This document shows positions 38,895 through 47,313 of a stretch of 64,000 nucleotides of DNA, piece after piece (positions within the stretch are counted from its first letter, which is position 1; each line of letters starts with the position of its first letter). The notes beneath the pieces were generated by a model, which searched no databases, was not told the origin of the DNA, and was given only the letters and a program-made list of their open reading frames with translations. The translations under genes and the position numbers were made by a program. Origin of the DNA: Microbispora hainanensis (GTDB lineage Bacteria > Actinomycetota > Actinomycetes > Streptosporangiales > Streptosporangiaceae); the NCBI RefSeq assembly GCF_006874475.1, contig NZ_VIRM01000039.1, positions 1 through 64,000 on the forward strand, in the 5' to 3' direction.

Positions 38895-40361
38895 TCAGCG
38901 CGCCGCGGCGGCCGGCTCCGTGACGCGGGCGCCCGTCACGACGAGGCCCAGGCAGACCAGGGCCGCTGCCGCCACCGCCGCCAGCATGACGGGGTAGGAG
39001 AGCCACGACGACAGACCGGCCAGCACGGTGGGGAGCAGGAAGCCCGCGTAGGCGAGCATGTAGTAGACGCCGGTCAGCCCGGCCAGGTCGTCGGGGCCGG
39101 CCATGCGCTGGATCTCCAGCAGCCCGGAGACCACCGCGATGCCATAACCGGCGCCCAGGGCGGCGGCGGTGACGGCCGCGAGCCACGGCGACAGCAGCAC
39201 CGCGTTCGCCGCGCACAGCGCCGCGCCCAGAAGCATCACGGCCATCGCCACAACCGGAGCCCGCCCGGTCCGTGCTCCCGCCGCACGGTCGCCCGCCGCG
39301 CCGATTCCCACGGCACCGATTTCGGCGCCCGCCTCTCCGGACATGGCCACGCCGACGTCCGTGTGGCGCAGTGCCGGGGCGTTCTCGCCGCTTTTCGCCG
39401 CGCCGTTTCTCTCCCCGCTGTGCAGCCACCTGGCCACGGGCTGCACCGCCGCGCCCGTGCCCAGGGTCAGCACGGTCAGCCCGGTCGCATACGCCAGCCC
39501 CCAGTCACCGACGCGGAAGCCGACGAGCTGGGGCGTGACCGCGTACGCAAGCCCGGCCGCGCCGAACACCCACGGCGCCATCGGCAGCACCACGAGCCGG
39601 AACCGCCTGCGGGCCGGTGCCGGGACGCGAAGGTCGTCCGCCAGCGCCCCGAGGAGCTCGCGCACCGAACCTCCCGCCCGCGCCGGCCGCGTCTCCGGCA
39701 CCCTCAGGAGCAGCACGGGTATGGCCGCGGTGAGGAGGAGGTGGACGGCGTACGGGCTCACCATGGGCCACGGTCCCCACTGGGCGAGCACGCCCGCGAC
39801 CCCGGCGCCGAGGCCGAAGCCCGCCGTCTGGCACAGCGCGGCCCGGCGCGCGGCGAGCCCGCCGTCCGTCCCTCTCGACAGCTCCTTCACCCAGCTGCTG
39901 CCCACCGACATGGCGATGCCGACGGCGAAGCCGGTGATCAGCCGTCCCGCGTAGATGGGCCAGGCGCCCTGGCCGCCGAAGCAGAGCACCAGGCTCGCGA
40001 GGGCCGAGGCGACGGTGCCGGCCACCAGCACGGGACGCCGTCCGCGCCGGTCGGACACGGGCCCGGCGAGCAGGAGCCCCGGCACGAGCCCGACGACGTA
40101 CGCCCCGAGGAAGGCGTCGACGCTGAGGGCGGAGTAGCCGCCCAACCGGCGATACATCAGCAGCAGCGGGGTGAACTGGTTGCCGCCCCAGCCGCAGGCG
40201 AACATCGCCGCGGCGACGGCCCGCCAGGCGCCGGGACTGAGGACGACGGGACTGAGGGCGACGGGGTTGAGCGTGACGGGGTTGAGCGTGACGGGGCTGG
40301 GCGTGACGGCAGGCTTGGGGGCGGCCTGCCGGGGCTCCGGCATCCGCTGGGTTTCGGGCAT
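38895..40361 (-). CDS. MFS transporter with repetitive N-terminus
   Basis: The predicted protein has 488 residues and 12 membrane helices. The motif-A loop is GPVSDRRGRRPVLVAG, and the sixth-helix GFGLGAGVAGVLAQWGPW is typical of MFS. The N-terminal 45 residues precede the first helix and contain the repeat (S/N)PVxL five times, encoded by an imperfect 15-base DNA repeat near 40230-40310. A long cytoplasmic loop (about 325-370) with low-complexity sequence separates the two halves. The substrate is unknown. The gene lies 43 bases behind the GntR gene on the same strand and is probably controlled by it. Confidence 0.85.
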   Translation of the reverse strand: MPETQRMPEPRQAAPKPAVTPSPVTLNPVTLNPVALSPVVLSPGAWRAVAAAMFACGWGGNQFTPLLLMYRRLGGYSALSVDAFLGAYVVGLVPGLLLAGPVSDRRGRRPVLVAGTVASALASLVLCFGGQGAWPIYAGRLITGFAVGIAMSVGSSWVKELSRGTDGGLAARRAALCQTAGFGLGAGVAGVLAQWGPWPMVSPYAVHLLLTAAIPVLLLRVPETRPARAGGSVRELLGALADDLRVPAPARRRFRLVVLPMAPWVFGAAGLAYAVTPQLVGFRVGDWGLAYATGLTVLTLGTGAAVQPVARWLHSGERNGAAKSGENAPALRHTDVGVAMSGEAGAEIGAVGIGAAGDRAAGARTGRAPVVAMAVMLLGAALCAANAVLLSPWLAAVTAAALGAGYGIAVVSGLLEIQRMAGPDDLAGLTGVYYMLAYAGFLLPTVLAGLSSWLSYPVMLAAVAAAALVCLGLVVTGARVTEPAAAAR

Positions 40362-40404
40362 GGGGACGTCGAACCTTCGAGAGGAGCGTGGGAGAGGAAG
40401 CGGA

Positions 40405-41061
40405 TCAGCGGTCGGCGGGATAGGGCGAGCCGTGTGTCGCGGTGAGGTGATCGAGCAGGGCCGAGGCGAAGGCCGCGCTGTCTCCGGCGAGGAGGTGGCC
40501 GAGGAGGGCCTCGTGCTCGCCGGCCAGCACGGACAGCCGCTCCGGTCGCGGGCGCAGCGCGGCGATGCTCATCCGCCGCTGCCGGTCGCCGAGCGTGGCG
40601 TAGAACCGGCCGGCCAGCCGATTGCCCGACGCCTCGACGATGCACCGGTGGAACGCCTCGTCGGCGTCGGCGAACCGGCCGACGTCGGCGGCCTCGGCGA
40701 GGGCCCGCTGCTGCCGCAGCAGGTCGCGCATCCTCTCGTGGTGGTCGTCGCGCAGGCCGGTCCTGGCGATGCGCTCCGCCGCTGACCGTTCGAGGGCGAG
40801 CCGCAGCTCCAGGACGTCCGCGGCCTCTCCCGGCGGCACCGGCACCACCACCGCGCCGCGCTTGGGATGCAGCGCCAGCAGTTCCTCCGACTCCAGCCGC
40901 AGGAACGCCTCCCGGACGGGCGTCCTGCTCACGCGTACCCGTTCGGCGATCTCACCCTCGCTGATGAGGCTTCCTCCCGGCAGCTCGCCGGAGAGGATCA
41001 GCTCCTTGGTCACGGCGTACGCGGTGTGGGCGGCGGACGGGCGCTTCGCGGGATCGGCCAT
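40405..41061 (-). CDS. GntR-family (FadR/FCD) transcriptional regulator
   Basis: The 218-residue protein has an N-terminal winged helix (ISEGEIAERVRVSRTPVREA, RLESEELLALHPKRGAVVVP) and a C-terminal FCD domain with metal/ligand residues (LRLALERSAAERIA, DEAFHRCIVEASGN, EHEALLGHLLAGD). An in-frame ATG at 41080-41082 lies inside the 23-bp operator-like palindrome. I prefer ATG 41059-41061, but neither start has a clear ribosome site. It probably represses itself and the downstream MFS gene, with a small organic acid or amino acid as effector. Confidence 0.87.
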   Translation of the reverse strand: MADPAKRPSAAHTAYAVTKELILSGELPGGSLISEGEIAERVRVSRTPVREAFLRLESEELLALHPKRGAVVVPVPPGEAADVLELRLALERSAAERIARTGLRDDHHERMRDLLRQQRALAEAADVGRFADADEAFHRCIVEASGNRLAGRFYATLGDRQRRMSIAALRPRPERLSVLAGEHEALLGHLLAGDSAAFASALLDHLTATHGSPYPADR

Positions 41062-41079
41062 GCGAAGGAGCGTAGCAGT

Positions 41080-41102
41080 CATAGATACAACTTGTATCTA
41101 TG
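41080..41102. promoter_or_regulatory. 23-bp perfect palindrome, probable GntR operator
   Basis: CATAGATACAA-C-TTGTATCTATG has two exact 11-base arms. It lies directly at the 5' end of the GntR gene and is a typical length and composition for a FadR-type GntR dimer. Confidence 0.85.
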
Positions 41103-41184
41103 GCTCTGGCCCATGCCCGACATCGCGGTCAGCAGGCTCATATGGGATTCCTGGGGCGATTGAGGCTTCACCCGCGCAGCGGAA

Positions 41185-41200
41185 CGTGATACGGATCACA
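41185..41200. promoter_or_regulatory. Crp/Fnr-type site (CGTGATACGGATCACA)
   Basis: The sequence matches TGTGA-N6-TCACA with one mismatch and has a perfect GTGAT-ACGG-ATCAC core. It lies 46 bases ahead of the leader peptide of the symporter and may be bound by the actinobacterial Crp. Confidence 0.5.
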
Positions 41201-41245
41201 TTGAACACCGGAATTTACTGCCGGTTGAGGAGGTTTTCTCGCGCT

Positions 41246-41329
41246 ATGAGATCCATCCCGGTGTCCGTGCTGCTCGTCAAGCGGCTGCACGTCGACCTGT
41301 GCCGGTTGAGCAGTCGTCTCTGTCACTGA
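41246..41329 (+). CDS. Leader peptide with C-terminal cysteines (putative attenuator)
   Basis: The 27-codon frame reads MRSIPVSVLLVKRLHVDLC followed by RLSSRLCH. This is the form of the conserved actinobacterial putative leader peptides (basic HVDLxR core and Cys near the end) found before sulfur-metabolism genes. GAGGAGG stands 12 bases before the ATG; an in-frame GTG at 41261 is an alternative start. Translation stalling at the Cys codons when cysteinyl-tRNA is scarce would control the symporter that starts 77 bases later. The gap contains a small GCCG-CCT-CGGC hairpin and repeated GCATGC. A direct repeat TGCCGGTTGAG occurs just before and inside the peptide. Confidence 0.75.
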   Translation: MRSIPVSVLLVKRLHVDLCRLSSRLCH

Positions 41330-41406
41330 ACGCAGTCACCACTCCCTCCCCCTCCACCACGCATGCCGCCTCGGCGTCAGCATGCCCTCCTGCCGGAGTC
41401 TCGTTC

Positions 41407-42705
41407 GTGAAGAAACTCTCCTTTTCCCTGCAGCTGCTGCTCGGCCTGGTGATAGGCGCGGCCCTCGGGTTCGTCGCCCGCGCCGGTGACGTCACCTGGC
41501 TCACCACCACCCTCACCGAAGTCGGCAAGATCTTCGTCCAGCTCCTCAAGCTCGCGGTCGCGCCGCTGGTCTTCACCGCGGTCGTCGTCAGCGTGGCCAA
41601 CCTGCGCAACGTCAGCGGCGCCGCCAGGCTCGCGGGCAAGACGCTGCTGTGGTTCCTGATCACCTCGCTGATCGCGGTGGTCTTCGGCATCGGCCTCGGC
41701 CTGATCCTCAATCCCGGGGAGGGCGTCACCATCTCCACCGCCGGGGCGAAGGCCGTCGACCTGGACGGCGCCGGAACCTGGCTGGACTTCCTGACCGGCA
41801 TCATCCCGACCAACATCGTCACCGCCTTCACCGAGCTCAACGTCCTCCAGATCGTCTTCCTGGGGGTCGTCCTCGGGGCCGCCGCCCTGGCGGCCGGCGA
41901 GAAGGCCGAGCCGTTCCTCGGCTTCAGCCGGTCGGTCCTCGATCTGGTCCAGAAGGCTCTGTGGTGGGTCATCCGGCTGGCCCCGATCGGCACCGCCGGT
42001 CTGATCGGCAAGTCGGTGGCCAGCTACGGCTGGGACCTGCTCGCCCCGCTCGCGAAGCTCAGCGCGGGCGTGTACATCGGCTGCCTGCTTGTGCTCCTGG
42101 TGAGCTACCCGCTGCTGCTCGCCTTCGTCGGCAAGGTCAGCCCGCTCGCCTTCTATCGCAACGCCTGGCCCGCGATCGAGCTGGCCTTCGTCTCCCGTTC
42201 CTCGGTCGGGACCATGCCGCTCACCCAGAGGGTCACCACCGAGCGCCTGGGCGTCGACCGCGACTACGCCTCCTTCGCGGTGCCGTTCGGGGCCACCACC
42301 AAGATGGACGGCTGCGCCGCCATCTACCCCGCGCTCGCGGCGATCTTCGTGGCCCAGGTGTTCGGCGTCCACCTGAACGTGGGCCACTACCTGCTGATCG
42401 CGTTCGTCTCCGTGGTCGGCTCGGCCGCGACCGCCGGTCTGACCGGCGCGATCGTGATGCTCACCCTGACCCTGAGCACGCTGGGCCTGCCGCTGGAGGG
42501 CGTCGGGCTGCTTCTGGCGATCGACCCGATCCTCGACATGATCCGCACCGCGACCAACGTCACGGGACAGATGGTGGTGCCCGTCCTGGTCGCCCGTTCC
42601 GAGGGCCGTCTCGACGAGGAGGTGTTCAGCGCTCCGCCGCAGTCTTTGGACGAGGCCCCCGCCGCGGTTCGTCCCGCGTCGGGTCCCGAGCCTGCGCTCG
42701 CCTGA
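41407..42705 (+). CDS. Dicarboxylate/amino acid:cation symporter (DAACS), possibly cystine uptake
   Basis: The 432-residue membrane protein of the SDF family has about eight helices, re-entrant loop motif SRSSVGTMPL and substrate/ion motif GATTKMDGCAAIYP (the family's NMDG region). The C-terminal loop is IDPILDMIRTATNVTGQ. The family carries glutamate, aspartate, C4 acids, serine or L-cystine (TcyP). The Cys-type leader peptide in front argues for cystine or another sulfur amino acid, which is inference. The GTG at 41407 has GGAG eight bases upstream; a longer form from GTG 41299 would overlap the leader peptide and seems unlikely. Confidence 0.88.
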   Translation: MKKLSFSLQLLLGLVIGAALGFVARAGDVTWLTTTLTEVGKIFVQLLKLAVAPLVFTAVVVSVANLRNVSGAARLAGKTLLWFLITSLIAVVFGIGLGLILNPGEGVTISTAGAKAVDLDGAGTWLDFLTGIIPTNIVTAFTELNVLQIVFLGVVLGAAALAAGEKAEPFLGFSRSVLDLVQKALWWVIRLAPIGTAGLIGKSVASYGWDLLAPLAKLSAGVYIGCLLVLLVSYPLLLAFVGKVSPLAFYRNAWPAIELAFVSRSSVGTMPLTQRVTTERLGVDRDYASFAVPFGATTKMDGCAAIYPALAAIFVAQVFGVHLNVGHYLLIAFVSVVGSAATAGLTGAIVMLTLTLSTLGLPLEGVGLLLAIDPILDMIRTATNVTGQMVVPVLVARSEGRLDEEVFSAPPQSLDEAPAAVRPASGPEPALA

Positions 42706-42719
42706 TCCTCCCTCCCGTC

Positions 42720-42756
42720 CGGCCTCGCCCACGACACTGCGTCGCGGGCGAGGCCG
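42720..42756. terminator. Terminator hairpin behind the symporter
   Basis: CGGCCTCGCCC and GGGCGAGGCCG form a perfect 11-bp stem around 15 bases, followed by TTCC, 14 bases after the stop. Confidence 0.7.
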
Positions 42757-42780
42757 TTCCCTGCGGGCGGCGTGCACGGT

Positions 42781-42832
42781 GATACATGCCCGAGCGGTCG
42801 CTGATACACGGTCCAGGCGGTGCCGACACATG
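42781..42832 (+). promoter_or_regulatory. Three direct repeats GAYACAYG every 22 bp
   Basis: GATACATG (42781), GATACACG (42803) and GACACATG (42825) are spaced exactly 22 bp, two helical turns. They lie 63-114 bases ahead of the secreted peptidase. The spacing fits binding by OmpR-type regulators, and such a regulator is encoded two genes on. Confidence 0.55.
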
Positions 42833-42894
42833 CCCCACCCACGATGGGCGGAGTGCGCGAACCCAGCGCGTCTTCTTCCCAAAGGTGGTCATCG

Positions 42895-44514
42895 ATGTCC
42901 TCTGCTCGCATGTCCGGCCCGCGACCGCGGCCCAGCACCACAGGCAGCACCCAGTCGCCCGTGCCCCAGCCGTCCCGGCGCCGTACGCGGGGATCGCTCG
43001 CCGCGCTGGCGACGACGGGCGCGCTGACGCTGGCGGTCTCCGCGTGCGGCGCGGCGGCCCAGGCCGGGGACGGCGCCGCGGCCGTCAGTGCTGAGGTCCG
43101 CGCCGGCGCGTCCACGCCGGACGTACGGACGCCCCGGCCCGGCGCTCACAGCGCCGGTGACCCGCTCTTCACCTACCTCGGCAACGGTGGATACGACGTC
43201 GCCTCCTACGACATCCGGTACGACTACCGTCCCGGCACGACGAAGATGAACTCCTCCGTGCGCATCACGGCCACGGCCAAGCAGGCTTTGTCCAGCTTCA
43301 GCCTGGACTCGAAGGTGGACCGCATCACCTCGGTCTCCGTGCAGGGCGAGCCGGCCGCGTTCAAGGCATCCGGCGAGAAGCTCGTGATCACGCCGCGGCA
43401 TGCCCTGCGCGAAGGCGAGTCCTTCCGTGTCGACGTCTCCTACCGCGTCGATCGCGGCGACGACACGCGGTCGCCCTCCTACCCGCCCACGGCGCACTAC
43501 CTGCAGGCCTGGCTCGAAAAGGACGACGGTTTCGCGGTCATGGGCCAGCCCGACCGCGCCCACATGTTCTTCCCCGGCAACGACCACCCCAGCGACAAGG
43601 CCCGCTTCACCTTCCGCGTCACCACGCCCAAGAACCTCCAGGCGGTGGCGAGCGGGACGCTGCGCTCGCGCAGGACGACCGGGGGCCGCACCACGTACAC
43701 CTACACCACCCGCGATGCCATCCCGACCGACGTCGCCCAGGTGGCCGTCGGCCGCTTCACGAAGGTGACGGCGCGCGGGCCCCATGGCCTGCCGATCCGC
43801 AGCTACCTCGCGACGGCCCGCTACAAGGCGGCGAAGCCCCGGGTCGACGACATCCCCGAGCAGGTCGCCTGGGTGGAGAAGGAGATCGGCCGCAGGTATC
43901 CGTTCGAGACCTACGGGGTGCTGGGGGTGCCGGGAGACTACGACGGCGTCGCCCTGGAGTCCGCGACGCTTTCCACGTTCAGTGTCGAAGGACTGACGCG
44001 TCCGGCCGAGGAGATCGCGCCGACCATGATCCACGAGCTGGTCCACCAGTATTTCGGCGACGCCGTCTCCGTGCGCACCTGGAACGACATGTGGATCAGC
44101 GAGGGCCACGCCGAGTACTACCAGCTGCTCTATTCCGTGGCGAAGGGGTATCGGAAGCTCGACGAGGTTCTGAAGCAGCGCTACGAGTTCGAGTTCGACA
44201 AGCGGGTCGAATCCGGGCCTCCCGCGCGGCTCAAGACGGCGCAGGACGTGCTGACCGGCGGGAACAACGGGGGCGTGCTGATGCTCGCGGGCCTGCGTCA
44301 GCAGGTCGGCGACTCCGTCTTCAAGAAGATCGAGCAGACGTTCTACGACCGATACGTGGGCAGGTCCGCGACCACGAAGGACTACATCGACGTGGCCAAC
44401 CGCGTCAGCGGGCGCGACCTCACCTCCTATATCGAAGGCTGGCTCTACGGGGCCCAGGTGCCCCCGATGCCGGGCCACCCGGACTGGAAGCGAGCGGCGG
44501 CCCCGGCCTCCTGA
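42895..44514 (+). CDS. Secreted M1-like zinc metallopeptidase (lipoprotein)
   Basis: The predicted protein has 539 residues. A basic N-terminus and hydrophobic stretch end in the lipobox LAVSAC (Cys51), so it is probably anchored to the outer face of the membrane. The N-terminal beta domain (about 95-300) and catalytic domain follow the M1 aminopeptidase plan. The zinc site is HELVH at 380-384, with Glu403 19 residues after the second His (WISEGHAEYY). The GAMEN exopeptidase motif region reads VALESATLS, so the peptide specificity may differ. The ATG at 42895 has AAGGTGG upstream. The phased repeats ahead suggest control by the two-component system encoded next. Confidence 0.87.
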   Translation: MSSARMSGPRPRPSTTGSTQSPVPQPSRRRTRGSLAALATTGALTLAVSACGAAAQAGDGAAAVSAEVRAGASTPDVRTPRPGAHSAGDPLFTYLGNGGYDVASYDIRYDYRPGTTKMNSSVRITATAKQALSSFSLDSKVDRITSVSVQGEPAAFKASGEKLVITPRHALREGESFRVDVSYRVDRGDDTRSPSYPPTAHYLQAWLEKDDGFAVMGQPDRAHMFFPGNDHPSDKARFTFRVTTPKNLQAVASGTLRSRRTTGGRTTYTYTTRDAIPTDVAQVAVGRFTKVTARGPHGLPIRSYLATARYKAAKPRVDDIPEQVAWVEKEIGRRYPFETYGVLGVPGDYDGVALESATLSTFSVEGLTRPAEEIAPTMIHELVHQYFGDAVSVRTWNDMWISEGHAEYYQLLYSVAKGYRKLDEVLKQRYEFEFDKRVESGPPARLKTAQDVLTGGNNGGVLMLAGLRQQVGDSVFKKIEQTFYDRYVGRSATTKDYIDVANRVSGRDLTSYIEGWLYGAQVPPMPGHPDWKRAAAPAS

Positions 44515-44611
44515 CGCTTCCCCGCCGTACGCCACTGAGAGGGGAGCACCGGGTGCGTCCTTATAAGCTCGCAAGCGCGCCATTCGCCGCCTTCGGGGAG
44601 ACATTTCAGGT

Positions 44612-45505
44612 TTGGATATCAAGGGCGGGCCGCAGGCCCCTGTCACCGTGCTGCTCGTCGAGGACGACGAGGTGATCCGCAAGACGGTCGGGATGGCCCT
44701 GGAACGCTACGGCTACGCGGTGTCGACGGCCGGCGACGGCCTGACCGGCCTGGAGCTCGCCCGGGAGGGGCGGCACGACCTGTTGCTTTTGGACGTGATG
44801 CTGCCGGGCCTGGACGGCATCGGCCTGTGCCGCGCGGTCAGGGAGACCAGCCTGATCCCGATCCTGATGATGTCCGCGCGCGGTGACTCGCTCGACGTGG
44901 TGTCGGGCCTGGAGGCGGGGGCGGACGACTACGTCGTCAAGCCGGTCGACACCGGCGTGCTGGTGGCCAGGATCCGCTCGCTGCTGCGCCGGGCCACGTT
45001 CACCCCCGATCGCGCCCTCGATTACGGTCCCGGTCGCGCTCCCGATCATGTTTTCGATCGCGGTCCCGGTCCCGGTCGCGGCCCCGGCAGCGAGCCCGAG
45101 CGCTGGCCCACTCCGGGGTCCTCTGCCGAGCCCCCTGCCGAGCTCCCTGTCGGGCCTTCTGCCGGGCCTTCTGCCGGGTATCGACCGGATGATCCCCCGC
45201 GATCCGCGTCCGGCGGGGCAGGCGACCTCGTCTTCGGCGACCTGACCATCGACACCGACGGCCTCGAAGTGCGCCTGGCGGGCGAGCCGGTCGCGCTCGC
45301 CCCCACCGAGCTTCGGCTGCTGCTGGAGTTCGCGGCGCATCCGGGGATCGTGCTGGACCGCCAGACGCTGCTGCGCAACGTCTGGGACTACGGCTGGGAC
45401 GGCGACAGCCGCGTCGTGGACCTGTGCGTGCAGCGGCTGCGCAAGAAGATCGGCGCCGACCGGATCGAGACCGTCCGGGGTTTCGGCTACAAGCTGCGGC
45501 GCTGA
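44612..45505 (+). CDS. OmpR/PhoB-type response regulator (CseB-like) with long linker
   Basis: The 297-residue protein has a receiver domain (10-125) with acidic pocket VEDDEV, phosphorylation site Asp61 (LLLLDVMLPGLDG), Ser/Thr in MMSARG and Lys in VVKPVD. A linker of about 75 residues, rich in Gly, Pro and Ser and encoded by short repeats, leads to the winged-helix DNA-binding domain (about 200-297, APTELRLLLEF, GDSRVVDLCVQRLRKKIG). A usual linker is about 15-20 residues, so this one is unusually long. The start TTG at 44612 is preferred, with GGGGAG 11 bases upstream, but it is uncertain. The partner kinase begins one base after the stop. Confidence 0.9.
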   Translation: MDIKGGPQAPVTVLLVEDDEVIRKTVGMALERYGYAVSTAGDGLTGLELAREGRHDLLLLDVMLPGLDGIGLCRAVRETSLIPILMMSARGDSLDVVSGLEAGADDYVVKPVDTGVLVARIRSLLRRATFTPDRALDYGPGRAPDHVFDRGPGPGRGPGSEPERWPTPGSSAEPPAELPVGPSAGPSAGYRPDDPPRSASGGAGDLVFGDLTIDTDGLEVRLAGEPVALAPTELRLLLEFAAHPGIVLDRQTLLRNVWDYGWDGDSRVVDLCVQRLRKKIGADRIETVRGFGYKLRR

Positions 45506-45506
45506 T

Positions 45507-47021
45507 GTGAGCACCGAGCCCACCCAGTCCGCCGAGTCCACTCGCTCTGCGGAGCCCACCGACCTCCCCGGGCCCACCCAGTCCACCCGGTCCACCCAGT
45601 CCACCCGGTCCACCCGGTCCACGCGGTTCGCCGAGCCGGCCGAGTCCGCCGTGCTCGCGGAGGCTCGCCGTACGGCGCGGAACGGGCGGCGGACTCCGCC
45701 GGACACCCGGCACGGCCCGTCGGAGGCCCGGCGCGCGCCGCGCATCCGGGCGCCGCTGCACTTTCTGTCGCTCCTGGACCCCCGGTCGCTCCGCTGGAAG
45801 ATCGCCGCGCTGGCGGCCGTGGCGTCCTGCGCGGTCGCCGTGGCGGTCGGGGTTCTGGTGCACACCACGACGTACGAATGGTCGCTGAACACGGGCAGGA
45901 GCGAGGCGTTCCAGGCCGTCATCCGTGCGGCGAGCGGCACCTCTGGCGAGGACCCGCCGGACAGCGCGATCGAGGACCCGGCCGAGCTTCCGCCGGAACT
46001 GCTGCGGCAGGTGACACCCCGGAAACCCGCGACCTGGCATGACGACTCGAAAGCCGTCACCTGGTACGACGACACGAAACCCGACGAGCCGTGGATGTGG
46101 GCGGCCGTCCGTGAAGACGGCCGTGTGCTGGCCGTCAAGGTGGACATGGGCGCCGAGCGGCGCAGCCTCCAGGCCCTCGACCGGCATATCGTCATGGCCA
46201 CGCTGGCCGCGCTCGCGATCGTGGTGCCTCTCGCGGCGCTGGTCGCCGAGCTGCCCAACCGGCGGCTGCGGCGCGTGGCGGGAACGGCCCGGCGCATCGC
46301 GGGCGGAGACCTCGACGCCAGGATCGGGCCGGGTGGCCGGACCCGTGACGAGATCGGCGAGATCTCGGCGGCCGTCGACTCGATGGCGAGCGCGCTGCAG
46401 GAGCGGTTGCTCGCCGAGCAGCGTTTCACGGCCGATGTGGCCCACGAGCTGCGTACGCCGCTCATGGGTCTGATGACCTCGGCGGAACTGCTCCCGGAGG
46501 GGGAGATCACCGAGCTGGTGCGCGACCGGGTCGGGGTGCTGCGCGGGCTCGTCGAGGACCTGCTGGAGATCTCGCGCCTGGACGCGGGAGCGGAGCGGGC
46601 CGAGCACGTGCCGGTGCCGCTGGGCGGGGTCGTCGAGGAGTCCGTGCGCCGGACCGGGCTCCCCGCCAGGGTCGAGGTGATCGGCGATCCCGTGGCCGAC
46701 ACCGACCCACGTCGTCTCGACCGGATCATCGCGAATCTGGTCGTCAACGCGCACCGCCACGGGCGGCCTCCGGTCGAGGTCGGCGTGTGCGGCACGACGA
46801 TCGTCGTACGCGACCACGGACCGGGGTTCCCCGGCACGCTGCTGGATGAAGGGCCGCGGCGCTTCCGTACGGGCGCGGCGGAACGCGGCAGGGGCCACGG
46901 CCTCGGTCTGACCATCGCCCTCGGCCAGGCACGGGTGATCGGCGCGGTCCTCGACTTCGCCAACGCTCCGGAGGGCGGCGCGGTCGCCACCGTCCGCCTC
47001 GACGCGGGCCCGCGCAGCTGA
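45507..47021 (+). CDS. Two-component sensor histidine kinase (CseC-like)
   Basis: The 504-residue protein opens with an 80-residue cytoplasmic tail holding Ser-Thr-Arg/Gln repeats (QSTRSTQSTRSTRSTR, encoded by 9-base DNA repeats). It has a first membrane helix (about 98-120), an extracytoplasmic sensor of about 110 residues, a second helix (about 232-252), a HAMP domain, and HisKA with His313 (FTADVAHELRTPL). The ATPase contains N-box LVVNAHRHGRPP and G-boxes RDHGPGFPG and RGHGLGLTIA. The start is GTG, one base after the regulator stop. The pair sits between a secreted peptidase and a DD-carboxypeptidase, so envelope sensing is a reasonable inference. The last 41 bases of the gene region are copied at 47093-47133. 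Confidence 0.9.
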   Translation: MSTEPTQSAESTRSAEPTDLPGPTQSTRSTQSTRSTRSTRFAEPAESAVLAEARRTARNGRRTPPDTRHGPSEARRAPRIRAPLHFLSLLDPRSLRWKIAALAAVASCAVAVAVGVLVHTTTYEWSLNTGRSEAFQAVIRAASGTSGEDPPDSAIEDPAELPPELLRQVTPRKPATWHDDSKAVTWYDDTKPDEPWMWAAVREDGRVLAVKVDMGAERRSLQALDRHIVMATLAALAIVVPLAALVAELPNRRLRRVAGTARRIAGGDLDARIGPGGRTRDEIGEISAAVDSMASALQERLLAEQRFTADVAHELRTPLMGLMTSAELLPEGEITELVRDRVGVLRGLVEDLLEISRLDAGAERAEHVPVPLGGVVEESVRRTGLPARVEVIGDPVADTDPRRLDRIIANLVVNAHRHGRPPVEVGVCGTTIVVRDHGPGFPGTLLDEGPRRFRTGAAERGRGHGLGLTIALGQARVIGAVLDFANAPEGGAVATVRLDAGPRS

Positions 47022-47133
47022 GACACGCGCGCTGACACGCGGGCGGCCGAGGCATTCCGGGGACGCGCAGCCCGCCGGAGCCGGACGGCCGCTGTCCGCC
47101 TCGACGCAGGCACGCGCAGCTGAGACACGCGCG
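46991..47133. repeat. Direct repeat of the kinase 3' end (two ~41-bp copies)
   Basis: 46991-47031 (kinase codons, TGA and following bases) reappears at 47093-47133 with three substitutions, including the TGA-like position. The whole 291-bp gap before the DD-carboxypeptidase contains more CGCGCAG and GACACGCG scraps, so it looks like a duplication scar. Confidence 0.85.
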
Positions 47134-47181
47134 GCCGGCACACGGGCATCCGGGGCGCGGTCGCAGGACCGAGGAGAAGCC

Positions 47182-47200
47182 GATACACGGCGGATACACA
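47182..47200 (+). promoter_or_regulatory. Two direct repeats GATACAC 11 bp apart
   Basis: GATACACG (47182-47189) and GATACACA (47193-47200) lie one helical turn apart, 114 bases ahead of the DD-carboxypeptidase start. They match the motif at 42781-42832. Confidence 0.55.
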
Positions 47201-47313
47201 ACCGCGAGCCAGTCGAGCGGCCGCTGACTTCTCACCGCGGCGGCGCGGAAATTCGCCCGGCACAGGGTGGGTGACGTGCGCAAACGCGCACCTGCCACCC
47301 GGAGGTGCCTTTC

